Origin: Brachypalpus laphriformis
Taxonomy: Eukaryota > Arthropoda > Insecta > Diptera > Syrphidae
DNA: 64,000 nt
Reading direction: 5' to 3'
Assembly (NCBI GenBank): GCA_945910035.1
Contig: OX246756.1
Span: 53,903,808 to 53,967,807, forward strand
The position numbers and the translations under genes were made by a program. The notes beneath the pieces were generated by a model. It was not told the origin of the DNA. It was given only the letters and a program-made list of their open reading frames with translations, and searched no databases. Below are positions 17,795-28,775 of this stretch, piece after piece (positions within the stretch are counted from its first letter, which is position 1; every line of letters begins with the position of its first letter).

Positions 17795-20448
17795 ATGGAC
17801 GCTTTGCTTAAAATAGTAACATGGAATGCAAATGGACTCTTACAAAAATCTAACGAATTAGAAATGTTTCTAATAAGAGAAAATATCGACATATGTTTGA
17901 TCTCTGAAACCCATCTAACAAGGGAGTCGCAAATAAGGATAAGAGGCTACGCTGGTTATCACGCCTACCATCCTTCTGATAGAGCGCGGGGCGGTTCGTC
18001 CTTATTCATTAAAACTAACATCGAACATTCGGTCGACATAAGCATAGAGCTGGAGAAACTGCAGTTGTGCGCGGTAAGGGTTAAAAATAAACACCTGAGC
18101 TACAATATAACATCTGTTTACTGTCCGCCGCGATGCAAACTAGAAAAAGATGACTACTTTCGTGTCTTCAATGACCTTGGTTCAAATTTCCTTATTGGTG
18201 GAGATTTCAACGCGAAGCACACCTTCTGGGGTTCAAGATGTACATCTTCTAAAGGAAAAATTCTCTACGAAGTGGCATATGAATTCGGTGGCATATTTAT
18301 TCGACAGGAAAACCGACCTATTGGCCAACTGACTCACAAAAAATTCTCGATCTTATCGATTTTTTTGTTACAAAAGGCATTTACGAGAAGTTTATTACAG
18401 TCAAAGAATGTTTTGATCTCTCTTCTGACCACGCGCCGGTAATTTTATTACTTGGAGAAGCGCTGATCAAGAAAAAAGGACCTCCAACACTCACTAGCAA
18501 TAGAACAAACTGGGAGGGCTTAAGAAATGATTGCGAAACAAATATCGCCTTAAATGTATCACTTAGAACACCTTGTGAACTAGAGGACGAAATTGATCGT
18601 TTCGTGAAAGCAATTCAAAGAGCGGCATGGAGAAACACTCCTTCTAGAAGCTATAAGATCAACCGCAACGAAAAGTATCCCAGAGAAATCATTGAACTGG
18701 TGAGGGAGAAACGAAAAGCACGAAAGAAGTGGCAAATCACTCGTGCACCGCAGCATAAAACGGTCCTTAACCGACTATGCAATCGGCTTAGAGATAGTAT
18801 TCGCAAATTTAAAAGCAAAAAGATAGCGACCTATCTTGAAAATCTCTCAAATTATTCGCTTTGGAAAGCGCTAAAAGAAACCTCAAATGTAAGCACCACC
18901 AATTCGGAAAATCGATGGAAACTGGGCCAAGAGCGACAAAGAAAAGGCAGAACTTTTTGCTTTGCACTTAGAAGAAACGTTTAAGCCATTCGACTGCCCT
19001 TCGTTAACGCCCGACTCCCCAGTCACGACATCTGACAACTTTAAAGTAAAAAAAGTTGCATTGATTGAACTGTGGGGAGTGGTTAAAAATTTAAAGACAA
19101 AAAAAGCTCCGGGATACGACTTGATAACGGTGCAGGTAGTCAAGGAATTGCCGAATAAAACTATTATCAAACTGCTCTATTTGATCAACGCTTCGTTCAG
19201 ATTGCTTTATGTTCCGATTGCTTATGTTCCACAATTGAAAGTCGCCGAGATTATAATGGTCCCGAAACCAGGCAAACCGCTAAATGAGAAGAAATCATAT
19301 CGGCCTATTTCCCTATTGCCGGTTATCTCAAAAATATTTGAAAAACTACTTTCCAAACGTCTACAGCCCGTAATCGACGAAAGACGTCTCATTCCTGACC
19401 ATCAGTTTGGATTTAGAATTAAACATTCTACAATTGACCAAGTCCACAAAATAACTGACGTGATTTAGAATGCTCTGGAAGAAAAAAAGATTTGTTGTGG
19501 TGTATTTCTTGACGTCTCACAAGCTTTCGATATGGTTTGGCACGAAGGCTTGGAATATAAATTGCAACGACTACTGCCACGGCAACTCTTTTTAATCTTA
19601 CGATCGTACCTCACCGAGAGACTCTTTCGTGTTAAGCATGGAAGCGATTACTCTGACTTCAAGGAGATTGCAGCCGGAGTCCCGCAAGGAAGTGTCCTTG
19701 GCCCGCTTCTATATGTACTCTACACGCGTGATATCCCGCAGGAAAGAAACTGCGTCATCGCCACGTTTGCGGACGATACGGCGATATTGACAACGGGAGA
19801 TACCATTGAAGCAGCAACAGGAAAGCTTCAACATGCTATTAATAAAGTCCACGCTTGGACGAATTCTTGGCGTATTGTGCTGAACGAAAGCAAATCTACT
19901 CACGTCAACTTTACGTACAAAAAAGTGGATAGATTGCCTGTATATCTAAACTCGGCTCAAATACCGTACGCAAACGAAACAAAATATCTAGGAATGACTC
20001 TAGATCTTAAGCTTAAATGGAAAACGCACGTGAAAAAGAAACGCGACGAGCTAGAAAACAGATACCGACAAAGGTACTGGCTACTCGGAAAACATTCGAA
20101 GTTGAGCCTACATAACAAACTGCTTATCTATAAGCAAGTGCTAAAGCCTGTGTGGACGTATGATATGGGGTATGGGGACGTATGCTATGGGGTTGTACCA
20201 AGAAAAGCAATAGAAACATCATACAAACTTTTGAAAATAAAGTTCTTAGAACGATCGTCAACGCACCGTGGTATGTACGTAACGAAGATATTCATCGAGA
20301 TCTGGGAATTCCCAGCGTCGTCGAAGAGATAACAAAATTTGCGCGTAAACACAAAGATCGTGTTCACGGCCATTCTAACCGTTCTATCGCTCAACTACTT
20401 GACGCGAACAATTCAATTCGTCGTCTGCAAAGGAACAAAACCTTTTGA
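17795..20448 (+). pseudogene. Element A ORF2: Jockey-clade APE endonuclease and reverse transcriptase (broken)
   Basis: ATG at 17795 gives MDALLKIVTWNANGLLQKSN, the Jockey APE N-terminus. ISETHL and GGDFNAKHTFWGS follow. A frameshift lies near 18320; the other frame continues DLIDFFVTKG...DLSSDHAPV. The RT covers KTKKAPGYDLIT, YRPISLLPVISK, a TAG after HKITDVI (19466-19468), FLDVSQAFDMVWHEG, AAGVPQGSVLGPLLY and the catalytic FADDTAIL (near 19765). The C-terminal Jockey block (WGCTKKSN, APWYVRNEDIHRDLGIPSV) follows in another frame and ends at 20448. At least three frame breaks plus a stop make it non-functional. Confidence 0.85.
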
Positions 20449-20752
20449 TCTCGCGTCATAGTATATGCCGGTCGCGAAAAAGGCAGGAACTATTATTGGA
20501 ATTTAACCTGCCTAAAGTTTTACATTTCTTTTAACTTCGTACGAACATTTTTTTCTTCCCAAAAATCACGTGTATCGTAAGCGAAAATAAAACTGCTGGA
20601 TAAGCGTCGGCTTAGTTGTAGTATTACTTTTGAGGAGAGGTGTTTTTTTAGTGAGTAAAAATCTCACACTACCATAAGCACGCTCGGTCGGGCCTTATGG
20701 TGTCTTTAGAAGATTTTTCACCTAATCTCGGCAAAAAACAAAAAAAAAAATT
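20449..20752 (+). promoter_or_regulatory. Element A 3' UTR with two terminal hairpins and poly-A
   Basis: Hairpin 1 pairs GTGAG (20651-20655) with CTCAC (20663-20667) over a 7-nt loop. Hairpin 2 pairs CCATAAG (20672-20678) with CTTATGG (20694-20700) over a 15-nt loop. A pyrimidine-rich stretch with CACCTA and then the poly-A follow. J2 has the same hairpins at the same spacing with compensatory changes, which argues for a conserved RNA structure, probably recognised by the element's RT. Confidence 0.75.
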
Positions 20753-20759
20753 TTAATTT

Positions 20760-21490
20760 AACTTGATTTTAACATATATATTTAAGGCGCCATTGTATTA
20801 ATCTTGTCTTTCCTTGCTAGCTCTGTGAGAATATCGTAAGGGTGGAGGCAAGCGTCACGTCGCCGAAAATCAGAGAACGCCAGTTCGACATCGTTTTCAT
20901 GAATAAGACATTTCAAGGAGTTCTCCGCAACGAATAAACGGCAACTCCACCCGTACAATATTCAACTTACCCAAGAGCTATAACCGACTGATCATTTAGA
21001 GCATCAACAGTTCGCCTATTGGTCTTTAGAGCAGTAGTGGACCATCATTTTGACGAAAACACCATCTTTAGTGAAAAGGCCCCTTTTCATCTTGACGGAT
21101 TCGTAAATAAGTCAAATTGTCGGATTTGGAGCATGGAAAATCCTCGTGAAATTCATGAGAGGCGGATGCATGCTGAAAAAGTTGTTTGATACAGTTTTTA
21201 GTTCAGCGCGGTTATAGGGCCATTTTTCTTCGAAAATGAGACCGGCAATGTGATTACAGTCAAGGGTGCAAGGTATCGAAACATTCTGCAAGAGTTTTTT
21301 CCTTTTGCACAAATTGCAAGGTATTGACCTAGATCAAATACGATTCCAACATAATGGCGTTACATGTCATACACCCACAGAAACAATCACTTTACTGGCA
21401 GAGAAGTTCCTACAGCATTTAATCTTTAAATGGTCGGAGGTCAATTGGTCACCCAACTAACTCCCTGCGACTTATTTCTGTAGGGATATC
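20760..21490 (+). pseudogene. Relic of mariner-type (Tc1/mariner superfamily) transposase
   Basis: Frames with many stops together spell a DDE transposase of the kind common in insects. Around 20820 ENIVRVEASV recalls the DNA-binding linker. Around 20965-21040 NIQLTQEL*PTDHLEHQQFA and YWSLEQ correspond to the segment before the first catalytic Asp. FHLDGFVNKSNCRIWSMENP follows (the motif normally opens with DEAHFHLNGFVN). Near 21345 RFQHNGVTCHTPTETI corresponds to FQQDGATCHTARAT, where the second Asp is now Asn. A C-terminal trace reads VNWSPN. Terminal inverted repeats were not found. The N-terminus is missing and RTE copy R-a cuts the 3' side. Confidence 0.6.
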
Positions 21491-23398
21491 TTAAATCTTA
21501 AAGCAGACATTACCGCCATCCAAGAAGTGCGATGGGATGGGCCGGGCAAAAGGAGTATGAAAAACTGCAACATCTACTACGGCGATTGCTACAGACAAAA
21601 AGGACAGCGTCTATTCGGGTGCGGATTTGTCATTGGAGACAGACTAAGGCAAGAAGTCTTGAGTTTCTGGCATGTGAACGCACGCCTCATGACTATCCGT
21701 ATCAAGGCTAAATTTGCCAACATTAGCCTAATATGCGCTCACGCCCCTCACGAGGAGAAGGACGTCGCGACAAAGGATGACTTCTACCAGCTCTTGGACA
21801 AGACGTATGAGCAATGCCCTAGCCACGACGTTAAAATTATCCTAGGCGACTTTAACGCAAAGCTAGGAAGAGAGGAAGTCTTTAGTAGCGTGGTCGGAAA
21901 GCACAGCCTACACGAGCACACTTCCGGCAACGGACTCAGGCTAATCGACTTTGCGGCGGGGCGAAACTTTGTTGTAGCTAGTACGCGGTTCCCACGTCTC
22001 GATATTCACAAAGGAACATGGCTCTCCTTTGATCGAAAAACTGTCAACCAAATCGATCACATTGCGATCGACGCAAGGCACTCTTCCAGTATTCTGGGTG
22101 TCCGGACATTCCGAGGAGCCAACGTGGACTCGGATCACTACCTGGTTGTAGCCAAGGTACGGATGCGGATATCCAGAACGGAGCGAAATCAACGAAATAC
22201 TGTGAGGAAATTTGACGTCGAAAAGCTACAATCGCAAGAGACCGCCAGAACCTTTGCCGATCGAGTTTCTTCTAATCTTAATCTAAGTCCTATGCCGCCA
22301 GCAGCAAATGCGGAAGACCAGTGGCAGCGGTGCCAACAAGCCATCAGAGATGCCGCCTCTGATGTACTGGGTTTCTCTCGGCCACCACAACGAAACCCCT
22401 GGTTTGATGAGGAATGCCGGCAAGCACATGCAGCTAAATAAGAGGCGTACAAAGCGGCGCTGCATAGAAGGACTAGAGCTGCTTACGAGCTCTACGTGCA
22501 CAGGAGAAAAGAGGAACATCGACTTACAGAAAGAAGAAAAAAGAGCATGAGAAGCGCTCGATCGAGGATATTGAGAGACTGTATTGCAGGAATATTGTTC
22601 GAAAATTTTACCAAAGGGTAAAAAGAACATGCCAGGGTTTCAAAGCCAGAACAGAAGCCTGCAGGGACGAAAATGGCAACATAGTAGTAGAATCGCATGT
22701 GGTGCTGAGGATATGGAAGGAACACTTCTGCAGAGTGTTAAACGGCGATGATGATCAATAGTCCCCTGTCAGGCAGAATGAGCCATTCAACAGTGACGAT
22801 GGCAGTCAAGATTCCCGTCAACCCGATCAGAATGAAGTGAGGATAGCGATATCTAAACTCAAATCTAATAAAGCTGCTGGAGCCGACGGCCTTGCCGCTG
22901 AACTTTTCAAGGCAGGAGGAGATAAGTTGGTAAGGAGCATGCACCAGCTCATCTGTAAAATCTGGTCGGACGAAAGTATGCCCGATGAATTGAACCTCAA
23001 CATCATTTGCTCGATCCTGAAGAAAGGAGACCCTTTGAACTGCGCCAATTACAGAGGTATAAGTCTCCTCAACATCGCATATAAGATCCTGTCTGCCGTA
23101 TTATGTGAACGCCTAAAACCGATCGTCAACAACCTGATAGGTCCTTATCAGTGCGGTTTCAGGCCGGGAAAGTCCACCATTGACCAAATATTCACATTAC
23201 GGCAGATCTTGGAAAAAACCCATGAATATAAAATCGATACGCACCACCTCTTCATCGATTTCAAAGTTGGCTATGTGTGTATAGAGACGAGTTATACAGA
23301 GCCATGTCTAGTCTTGGCATCCCTGCCAAGCTCGCCCGTTTGTGCAGAATGACGATGGAGAACTCTCGCTGCTCCATCAAAGTCGGTAAGAACATCAC
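21491..23398 (+). pseudogene. RTE copy R-a: truncated endonuclease and reverse transcriptase
   Basis: A plus-strand RTE copy, related to the open copy at 47218-50790, is truncated at both ends. It starts at the EN segment KADITAIQEVRWDGPGK and includes ILGDFNAKLGREE and DSDHYLVVAKVR. It runs open from 21527 to a TAA at 22439-22441, then continues with frameshifts through KSNKAAGADGLAAELF and RPGKSTIDQIFTLRQ, and stops in the RT palm before the YADD motif. At 23398 it runs directly into an inverted RTE copy (R-b). Confidence 0.8.
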
Positions 23399-24441
23399 AT
23401 TCTATGCAGCGCCGCTTTGTACGCCTCTTGATTAGCTGTGCTTGCCGGCATTCCTCATCAAACCAGGGGTTTCGTTGTGGTGGCCGAGAGAAACCCAGTA
23501 CATCAGAGGCGGCATCTTTGATGGCTTGTTGGCAACGCTGCCACTGGTCTTCCGCATTTGCTGCTGGCGGCATAGGACTTAGATTAAGATTAGAAGAAAC
23601 TCGATCGGCAAAGGTTCTGGCAGGCTCTTGCGATTGTAGCCGCCCGACGTCAAATTTCCTCACAGTATTTCACTGATTTCGCTCCGTTCTGGATATCCGC
23701 ATCCCTACCTTGGCTACAACTAGATAGTGATCCGAGTCCATGTTGGCTCCTCGGAAAGTCCGGACACCCAGAATACTGGAAGAGTGCATTGCGTCGATCG
23801 TAATGTCATTTGGTTGACAGTTTTTCGATCAAAGGAGACCCATATTCCTTTGTGAATGTCGAGACGTGGGAACCGCGTACTAGCTACGACAAAGTTTCGC
23901 CCCGCTGCAAAGTCGATTAGCCTGAGTCCGTTGTCGGATGTGATGTCGTGCAGGCTGTGCTTTCCGACCACGCTACTAAAGACGCCCTCTCTTCCTAGCT
24001 TTGCGTTGAAATCACCTAGGATAATTTTAACGTCGTAGCTAGGGTAAAAGTCATCCTTTGTCACGTCGTCCTTCTCCTTATGAGGGGCGTGAGCGCATAT
24101 TAGGCTAATGTTGGCAAATTTAGCCTTGATACGGATAGTCATAAGGCGCTCGCTCACATGCCGGAAACTCAAGACCTTTTGCCTAAGTCTGCCTCCAATG
24201 ACAAATCCACATCCGAATAGACGCTGTCCTTTTTGTCTGTAGCAATCGCCGTAGTAGATGTTGCAGTTTTTCATACTCCTTTTGCCCGGCCCATCCCATC
24301 GCACTTCTTGGATGGCGGTAATGTCTGCTTTGAGACACTCTAGGGCCTCCGCAAGTTGTTCGGCTGCACGTGGTTTGTAGAGGGACCTAACATTTCACAT
24401 GCAGACACGAAGATCGTTGTCCTTTTTACGTTTGCTTGGGC
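23399..24441 (-). pseudogene. RTE copy R-b, 3' portion, inverted relative to R-a
   Basis: A minus-strand RTE fragment whose EN region (MRWDGPGKRSMKNCNIYYGD, ILGDFNAKLGREG) is nearly the same as that of R-a. The two copies meet tail to tail at about 23398/23399 and form an inverted repeat with arms of about 0.95 kb. The 5' part of R-b continues at 26790-26248 after an insertion by element G (the short sequence TTGGG recurs at both junctions). Confidence 0.8.
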
Positions 24442-26218
24442 CTCAAGGGCTGAAAAAGCAGCGAGTAGGTGCGACAGTAGGACTGTGTATAGCATCACTA
24501 AGGAGCTCATCGGTGGTCGAAACTCCAAACAACATCCAGTGAAGAGTCTAGACGGTAACCTTCTGATTTCGGATGAGGATCAGCTCACTAGATGGAGAGA
24601 ACATTTTGCTACAGTTCTAAATCACATAGACGATGGCGGTATGATCTCGAATTCGAATGAGCAGTTCGAAACAACAAATTCCCGAATTCGCACCGCACCT
24701 CCCAGTAAAACCGAGATAATAACAGCAATCAAGTCCCTCAAGAAGAACAAGGCGGTGGGTATTGATGGCATCCCTGCCGAGCTATTTCAAGCGACGCCAA
24801 ATACATCGGCAGATTTGCTGCATCCCCTAATACGGAGAGCTTGGGATAGTGAACAATTTCCACAGGAGTGGAAAAGGGGGATGATCATTAAACTTCTAAA
24901 GAAGGGAAACTTGACGGATTGCGGTAACTGGAGAGGTATATGCGTTCTTCCAGCCGTGGCTAAAATAATAGCTAAAATAATTCTAGAACGAATTAAAGAA
25001 CATTTAGATTCAACTCTCGATGTCGAACAGGCAGGCTTTCGCGCTGGATCCTCCTGCATTGACCACATAAACACCTTACGGATCATTATCGAGCAATGCG
25101 TTGAGTATAGGTCTCCGCTACATTTACTGTTTATCGACTTCGGGAAGGCTTTCGACAGCTTGAATCGAGATGCTATCTGGCTGGCCTTGCGCAGGAGAGG
25201 CATTCCAGAAAAGCTTATAGCTATTATCAAGGCTACATATGAGGGCGGCAAGTGTCACGTCGTGCACAATGGTAAGGTGTCGGAGGACTTTGAAGTCCAA
25301 AGTGGAGTACGTCAAGGGTGCATACTGTCCCCACTATTGTTCTTGGTGGTTATCAGCGATGTACTCCGTGCAGCATTGACGGAAGCTAATTCTGGAATTC
25401 GTTGGACTATGACATCTTACCTTAAACACCTAGATTACGCTGACGATGTTTGTCTACTTTCACATCGGATAATGGATCTTCATTTGATGGCCCAAAATCT
25501 AGAAGCTGAGGCAAACAAAGTGGGGCTAGAAATAAACACAGCCAAAACAAAAGCCCTGAGTACTTCCAATACCCGCGCTCAACTTAACATTGCCGTAAAG
25601 CAAGTCGAGAAAGTTGATAACTTTCTATATTTAGGAAGTGTCGTCTCGGCTAATCGCGGTGGCACCGAACTGGATGTGTGCAGCAGAATCGGGAAGGCTA
25701 AAGCTGCGTTTGGAATGCTGTCCAAAATCTGGAGAAGCAATGTTATCAGCTTAAGAACCAAGCTGCGACTGTTCCGCTCCAACGTAGAATCAGTGCTGCT
25801 TTATGGGTGCAGTACTTGGAAGGTGGACACCATTAACACACGGAAGCTGCAAGTCTTTGTAAACAAATGCTTAAGAATCATCTTGAGGATTTTTTGGCCG
25901 AACCGCATCTCTAACGAACAGCTTTATACGAGAACGGGTCAAGAACCTATAAGCATTACTATACGAAGAAGAAAGTGGCAATGGATTGGACACACCCTAC
26001 GGCGCGAAGACAACTCCATTGCGAAATACGCCATGCAGTGGAATCCGCTCACCCAGGCAGGCAGAATAGCGGGACGCCCTAGGCAAACGTGGCGCAGAAC
26101 AGTTGAGGAGGAATCGAGCTCTTTAGGAATGAGTTGGAGGCAGCTCAAACGCGTTGCAGAACTTCGAACACGATGGCGCGCAGGAGTGGTTGACGCCCTA
26201 TGCCCCCCGAGGGGTTAA
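24442..26218 (+). pseudogene. Element G reverse transcriptase (long open fragment)
   Basis: About 590 codons are open, without an intact N-terminus. RT motifs in order: LKKNKAVGIDGIPAELF, NWRGICVLP, FRAGSSCIDHINTLR, LFIDFGKAFDSLNRDAIW, QSGVRQGCILSPLLF and the catalytic LDYADDVCLL (near 25437). The thumb follows, then a C-terminal RKWQWIGHTLRRED...GRPRQTWRR block characteristic of RTE-group proteins, ending at TAA 26216-26218. The lack of stops suggests it inserted later than R-b. The exact subfamily is not resolved. Confidence 0.75.
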
Positions 26219-26247
26219 AGGATCTAAGTAAGTAAAAGTAAGTTGGG
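24442..26247 (+). mobile_element. Element G: 5'-truncated RTE-group retrotransposon inserted into R-b
   Basis: A plus-strand fragment of about 1.8 kb starts in the linker before the RT and ends with a TAAG-type repeat tail (TAAGTAAGTAAAAGTAAG, about 26225-26242). The flanking sequence on both sides is one RTE copy in minus orientation (R-b), split between 24441 and 26248. A short shared TTGGG at the junctions may be the target-site duplication. There is no endonuclease, so this is a typical 5'-truncated insertion. Confidence 0.75.
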
Positions 26248-26790
26248 TCGTCAACAGTAAATTCATCCGTATCCGAGGCTGTTGGTTGCTTCCTAACCGA
26301 AGGTTTTTTACGTGGTAGGGCAGTTAACCCGACGGCATATCCCCCAACCTGGAGGACCAGATCCTATTTTAGCAACCCCTAGGACGAGGGGGCAGATACA
26401 TCGATGTCAGTAACCCACTTCGGGGATATGAGCGCTGCCGTTGGCCCATTAAGGGTTCATCCGCCATCATCTCTTTTTCAATACCCTGACGTAGTATTGA
26501 AAATCCTTACAGACCTCAGCTTCAAATATGTCGAAGTAGCTCTGGTAAGGTATCCACTGGTCTGTAGACGTCACCGCTGATTCCATCGGAAGAATTCATC
26601 CGCCATACGTCCTCCTTCTGAGGACCTCTTGTTAGACTTCTGAGACGCATATTTCAACCAATCAGGTCAACAAGAGATGCCTCGTCCGGTTAAACATATG
26701 CGCGCTGAAGTTCACCCAGATGTGCTTACGCAGGTCTGAGTGTTCAGGTACACGTATCTACATATATCGCCAGACTCAGCATACGCTCAT
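26248..26790 (-). pseudogene. RTE copy R-b, 5' UTR and ORF N-terminus
   Basis: Read on the minus strand, this matches the 5' UTR and first coding part of the open RTE copy (47222-47830). Recognisable pieces include the segment encoding PLMGQRQRS and the stretch corresponding to GCAVGVTSLPRK. Many substitutions are present. The match fades near 26790, about 155 bp from the 63-nt host exon. Confidence 0.7.
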
Positions 26791-26945
26791 CGTTAGTTCA
26801 CTATCAGATAGCTATCCAGCGGGCACCACGGGGAGGTGATTATGCGATTTTGCCCACATAAACAAACTGCAAACATAATCCTTTCTATATCCATCAAATT
26901 TAAAGACATATTTTTAAAGAAAGATTGTATAATAAATTTACTCAC

Positions 26946-27008
26946 CAAATAGCTGTAACGATTACGTCTCCTCGCCAGGCTCATGATGCACAGACCGGTT
27001 AAGATTAA
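26946..27008 (-). CDS. 63-nt internal exon, probably of the same ENTREP/FAM189-like gene
   Basis: On the minus strand, TTTCTTTGCAG (AG at 27010-27009) is followed by 63 open nucleotides and a strong donor TTG|GTGAGTAAA (GT at 26945-26944). The exon is phase 0 at both ends and encodes LILTGLCIMSLARRRNRYSY plus L. It begins as a hydrophobic helix end and finishes with a basic patch, as expected on the inner face of a membrane. The next coding exon downstream (4432-4249) also starts in phase 0, so the two can join directly across an intron of about 22.5 kb that is full of retrotransposons. Membership of the same gene is inferred from strand, phase, splice quality and topology. The first exon and start codon were not found. 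Confidence 0.6.
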
Positions 27009-28423
27009 CTGCAAAGAAAAACGAACAAAAAAAAGTGTAAGGACTTTATATAAACCCCAGATGCTTTTCATTCCATCAGTCATATATAAATTTGAAAAGA
27101 AATAAAATCCGCTCAATCTAATTCACGTATCCAATTCAGAGTGCAATGCCGGATAGTCTGATCGCCAACAAGTGGAAGTGTGCTTTAAATTCGCTCAAGC
27201 GAAATCTACAATCTCAGCATAATTCCCCCTGGAGGACGATGACGACGACGATGTTGTTGTAAAAGGACGACGTCGACAACGTTTGCCTTCGTATGTTTAA
27301 AAGGATCACAATTTCTCTAGGGCAAACGCATTCTTATATCACTCATAGTCAGTAGGACGAGTAAGGATGACGAGGGGGTGAGAAATGAGAAAATATAAGG
27401 AAAAAAATAAAATAACCTCACATATCGCATACATCGCCATCGGATAAGGAAAAAATAAGATTGCTTTACAACACAGAACCAGGACGTGTTAGAAGGCAAC
27501 GAACTGCGACGATGATTCTTCTTCTACTTCCACCCACTACCACCGCCAGTACTTTGTTGTCCCTGCTGTTGCTTTCTCCTTTTTAAGCAAATAAATTGTT
27601 TCATTTCTCCTTAGAAAGAAATTCTAGAAGAAAAAGAAAAAGGTGAAGGCGACCAAATGCCACCCATCATCTATTTTAATTCGACATTTGCCAGCATACA
27701 AAGCCTTCCGTTTCACCGATGAGATACATACCATATACCATCATGATCGTCGTCGTCATCGTCCTCCTTTAGACATATAATAATGTTTACTCAGCAACCC
27801 TGTGCATGGCGTAAACATGTTGCCAGCATTATTTAAAAGGACTAACAACCCTCCAGTTTCCTACTGGGGAGGCTGGTGCTGTTGCTACCGTACCGGTGCA
27901 GCTATGTCGGCCCGGTTCAATGATATTTGAGAAGATTTTTTAATGGCCACTTAAACACAAATGTGTACAGAGTATTTGTTTTGCATTAAGCGCAAAGCAG
28001 TAAGCAGAAATGGCCCATCCTCCTTCGGACCGGAGCGGGGAGAGAAAATTAATTGCACTCGAGGAAGAGTACGCTGGCTGGCTGGCTGCTGCGCTTCAAA
28101 GTTTTAATTATTTTGCAATTTCTGAAATTAAATTGGAAAAGGATGTTCGTACCGTCTCGTCCGTTTGGTGAATTTCTTTTTAAAATTTTCTTTAATTGGG
28201 TCATCCTTGATGAAACACAATTCATAATTTATGAAGAAAGTATGTAGGTACGAGGATACGTGACTTGTTTAGAGCCTCTTCATGGCAACCTATTCTGCTG
28301 GAATAAATACAACTCAAACTGCAAATAGTTTTTTGCCAGAATCGGACCTCAAGCTTTACGACGAAGACCGGACTTTATAGACCATGGGAGAAATAGTTAT
28401 AGGCGATTGCATGACAAAAAAAA
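27009..28423. other. Intronic or flanking sequence, no gene recognised
   Basis: The stretch has GAC/TCG-rich microsatellite patches (about 27236-27275 and 27744-27765), AT-rich tracts and an A-run at 28417-28430. No ORF shows a domain. It begins with the pyrimidine-rich acceptor region of the 63-nt exon. Confidence 0.5.
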
Positions 28424-28775
28424 AAAAAAACTAGATTAGATTAGATTAGATAGATTTTTATTTTTATACTACAAAAAATTTAACAAAACAGTGTATAAAC
28501 AAAAAAACGGTTAGCATGGCATTGCCGTCTGCCTGGTTGACAAAAAGTGAACAATTATTAATAAATCATTAATTATAGCCTAATAGCACAGAAATTAATT
28601 AATTCTTTATTTTTGTTCTTTTTCTTTTTCTTCAGAAGTTTCCATTTAAAACTCTTTCTATGTATTGTAAAGCAATTTTGCAGTACCTGATTAGTGTTGT
28701 GACGTTACTTTCATTAAGGATTTGCAAGACTTGGTTCTCTGATAAGACCTCGTTTCCAAACACAGATTTCCTTGT

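Larger units (their letters stand above)
5316..20752 (+). mobile_element. Element A: Jockey-clade non-LTR retrotransposon, split by two nested insertions
   Basis: A full-length but inactive Jockey-clade element. In order it carries a 5' leader, ORF1 (coiled coil, PRE_C2HC-like domain, CCHC knuckles), ORF2 (APE endonuclease, reverse transcriptase), a 3' UTR with tandem hairpins and a poly-A tail at 20734-20750. ORF1 is cut first at 6155/11443 by element B and again near 11702/17090 by element C. When the two insertions are skipped, the ORF1 reading lines up with the second copy J2 (45520-57224). Frameshifts and stops in ORF2 show it is dead. No flanking target-site duplication could be identified. 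The order of events is A first, then B and C. Confidence 0.85.

Noticed and set aside
27236..27275. CRISPR-like or satellite array
   Set aside because: Short imperfect GAC/GAT repeats without spacers; simple-sequence DNA in an insect genome.
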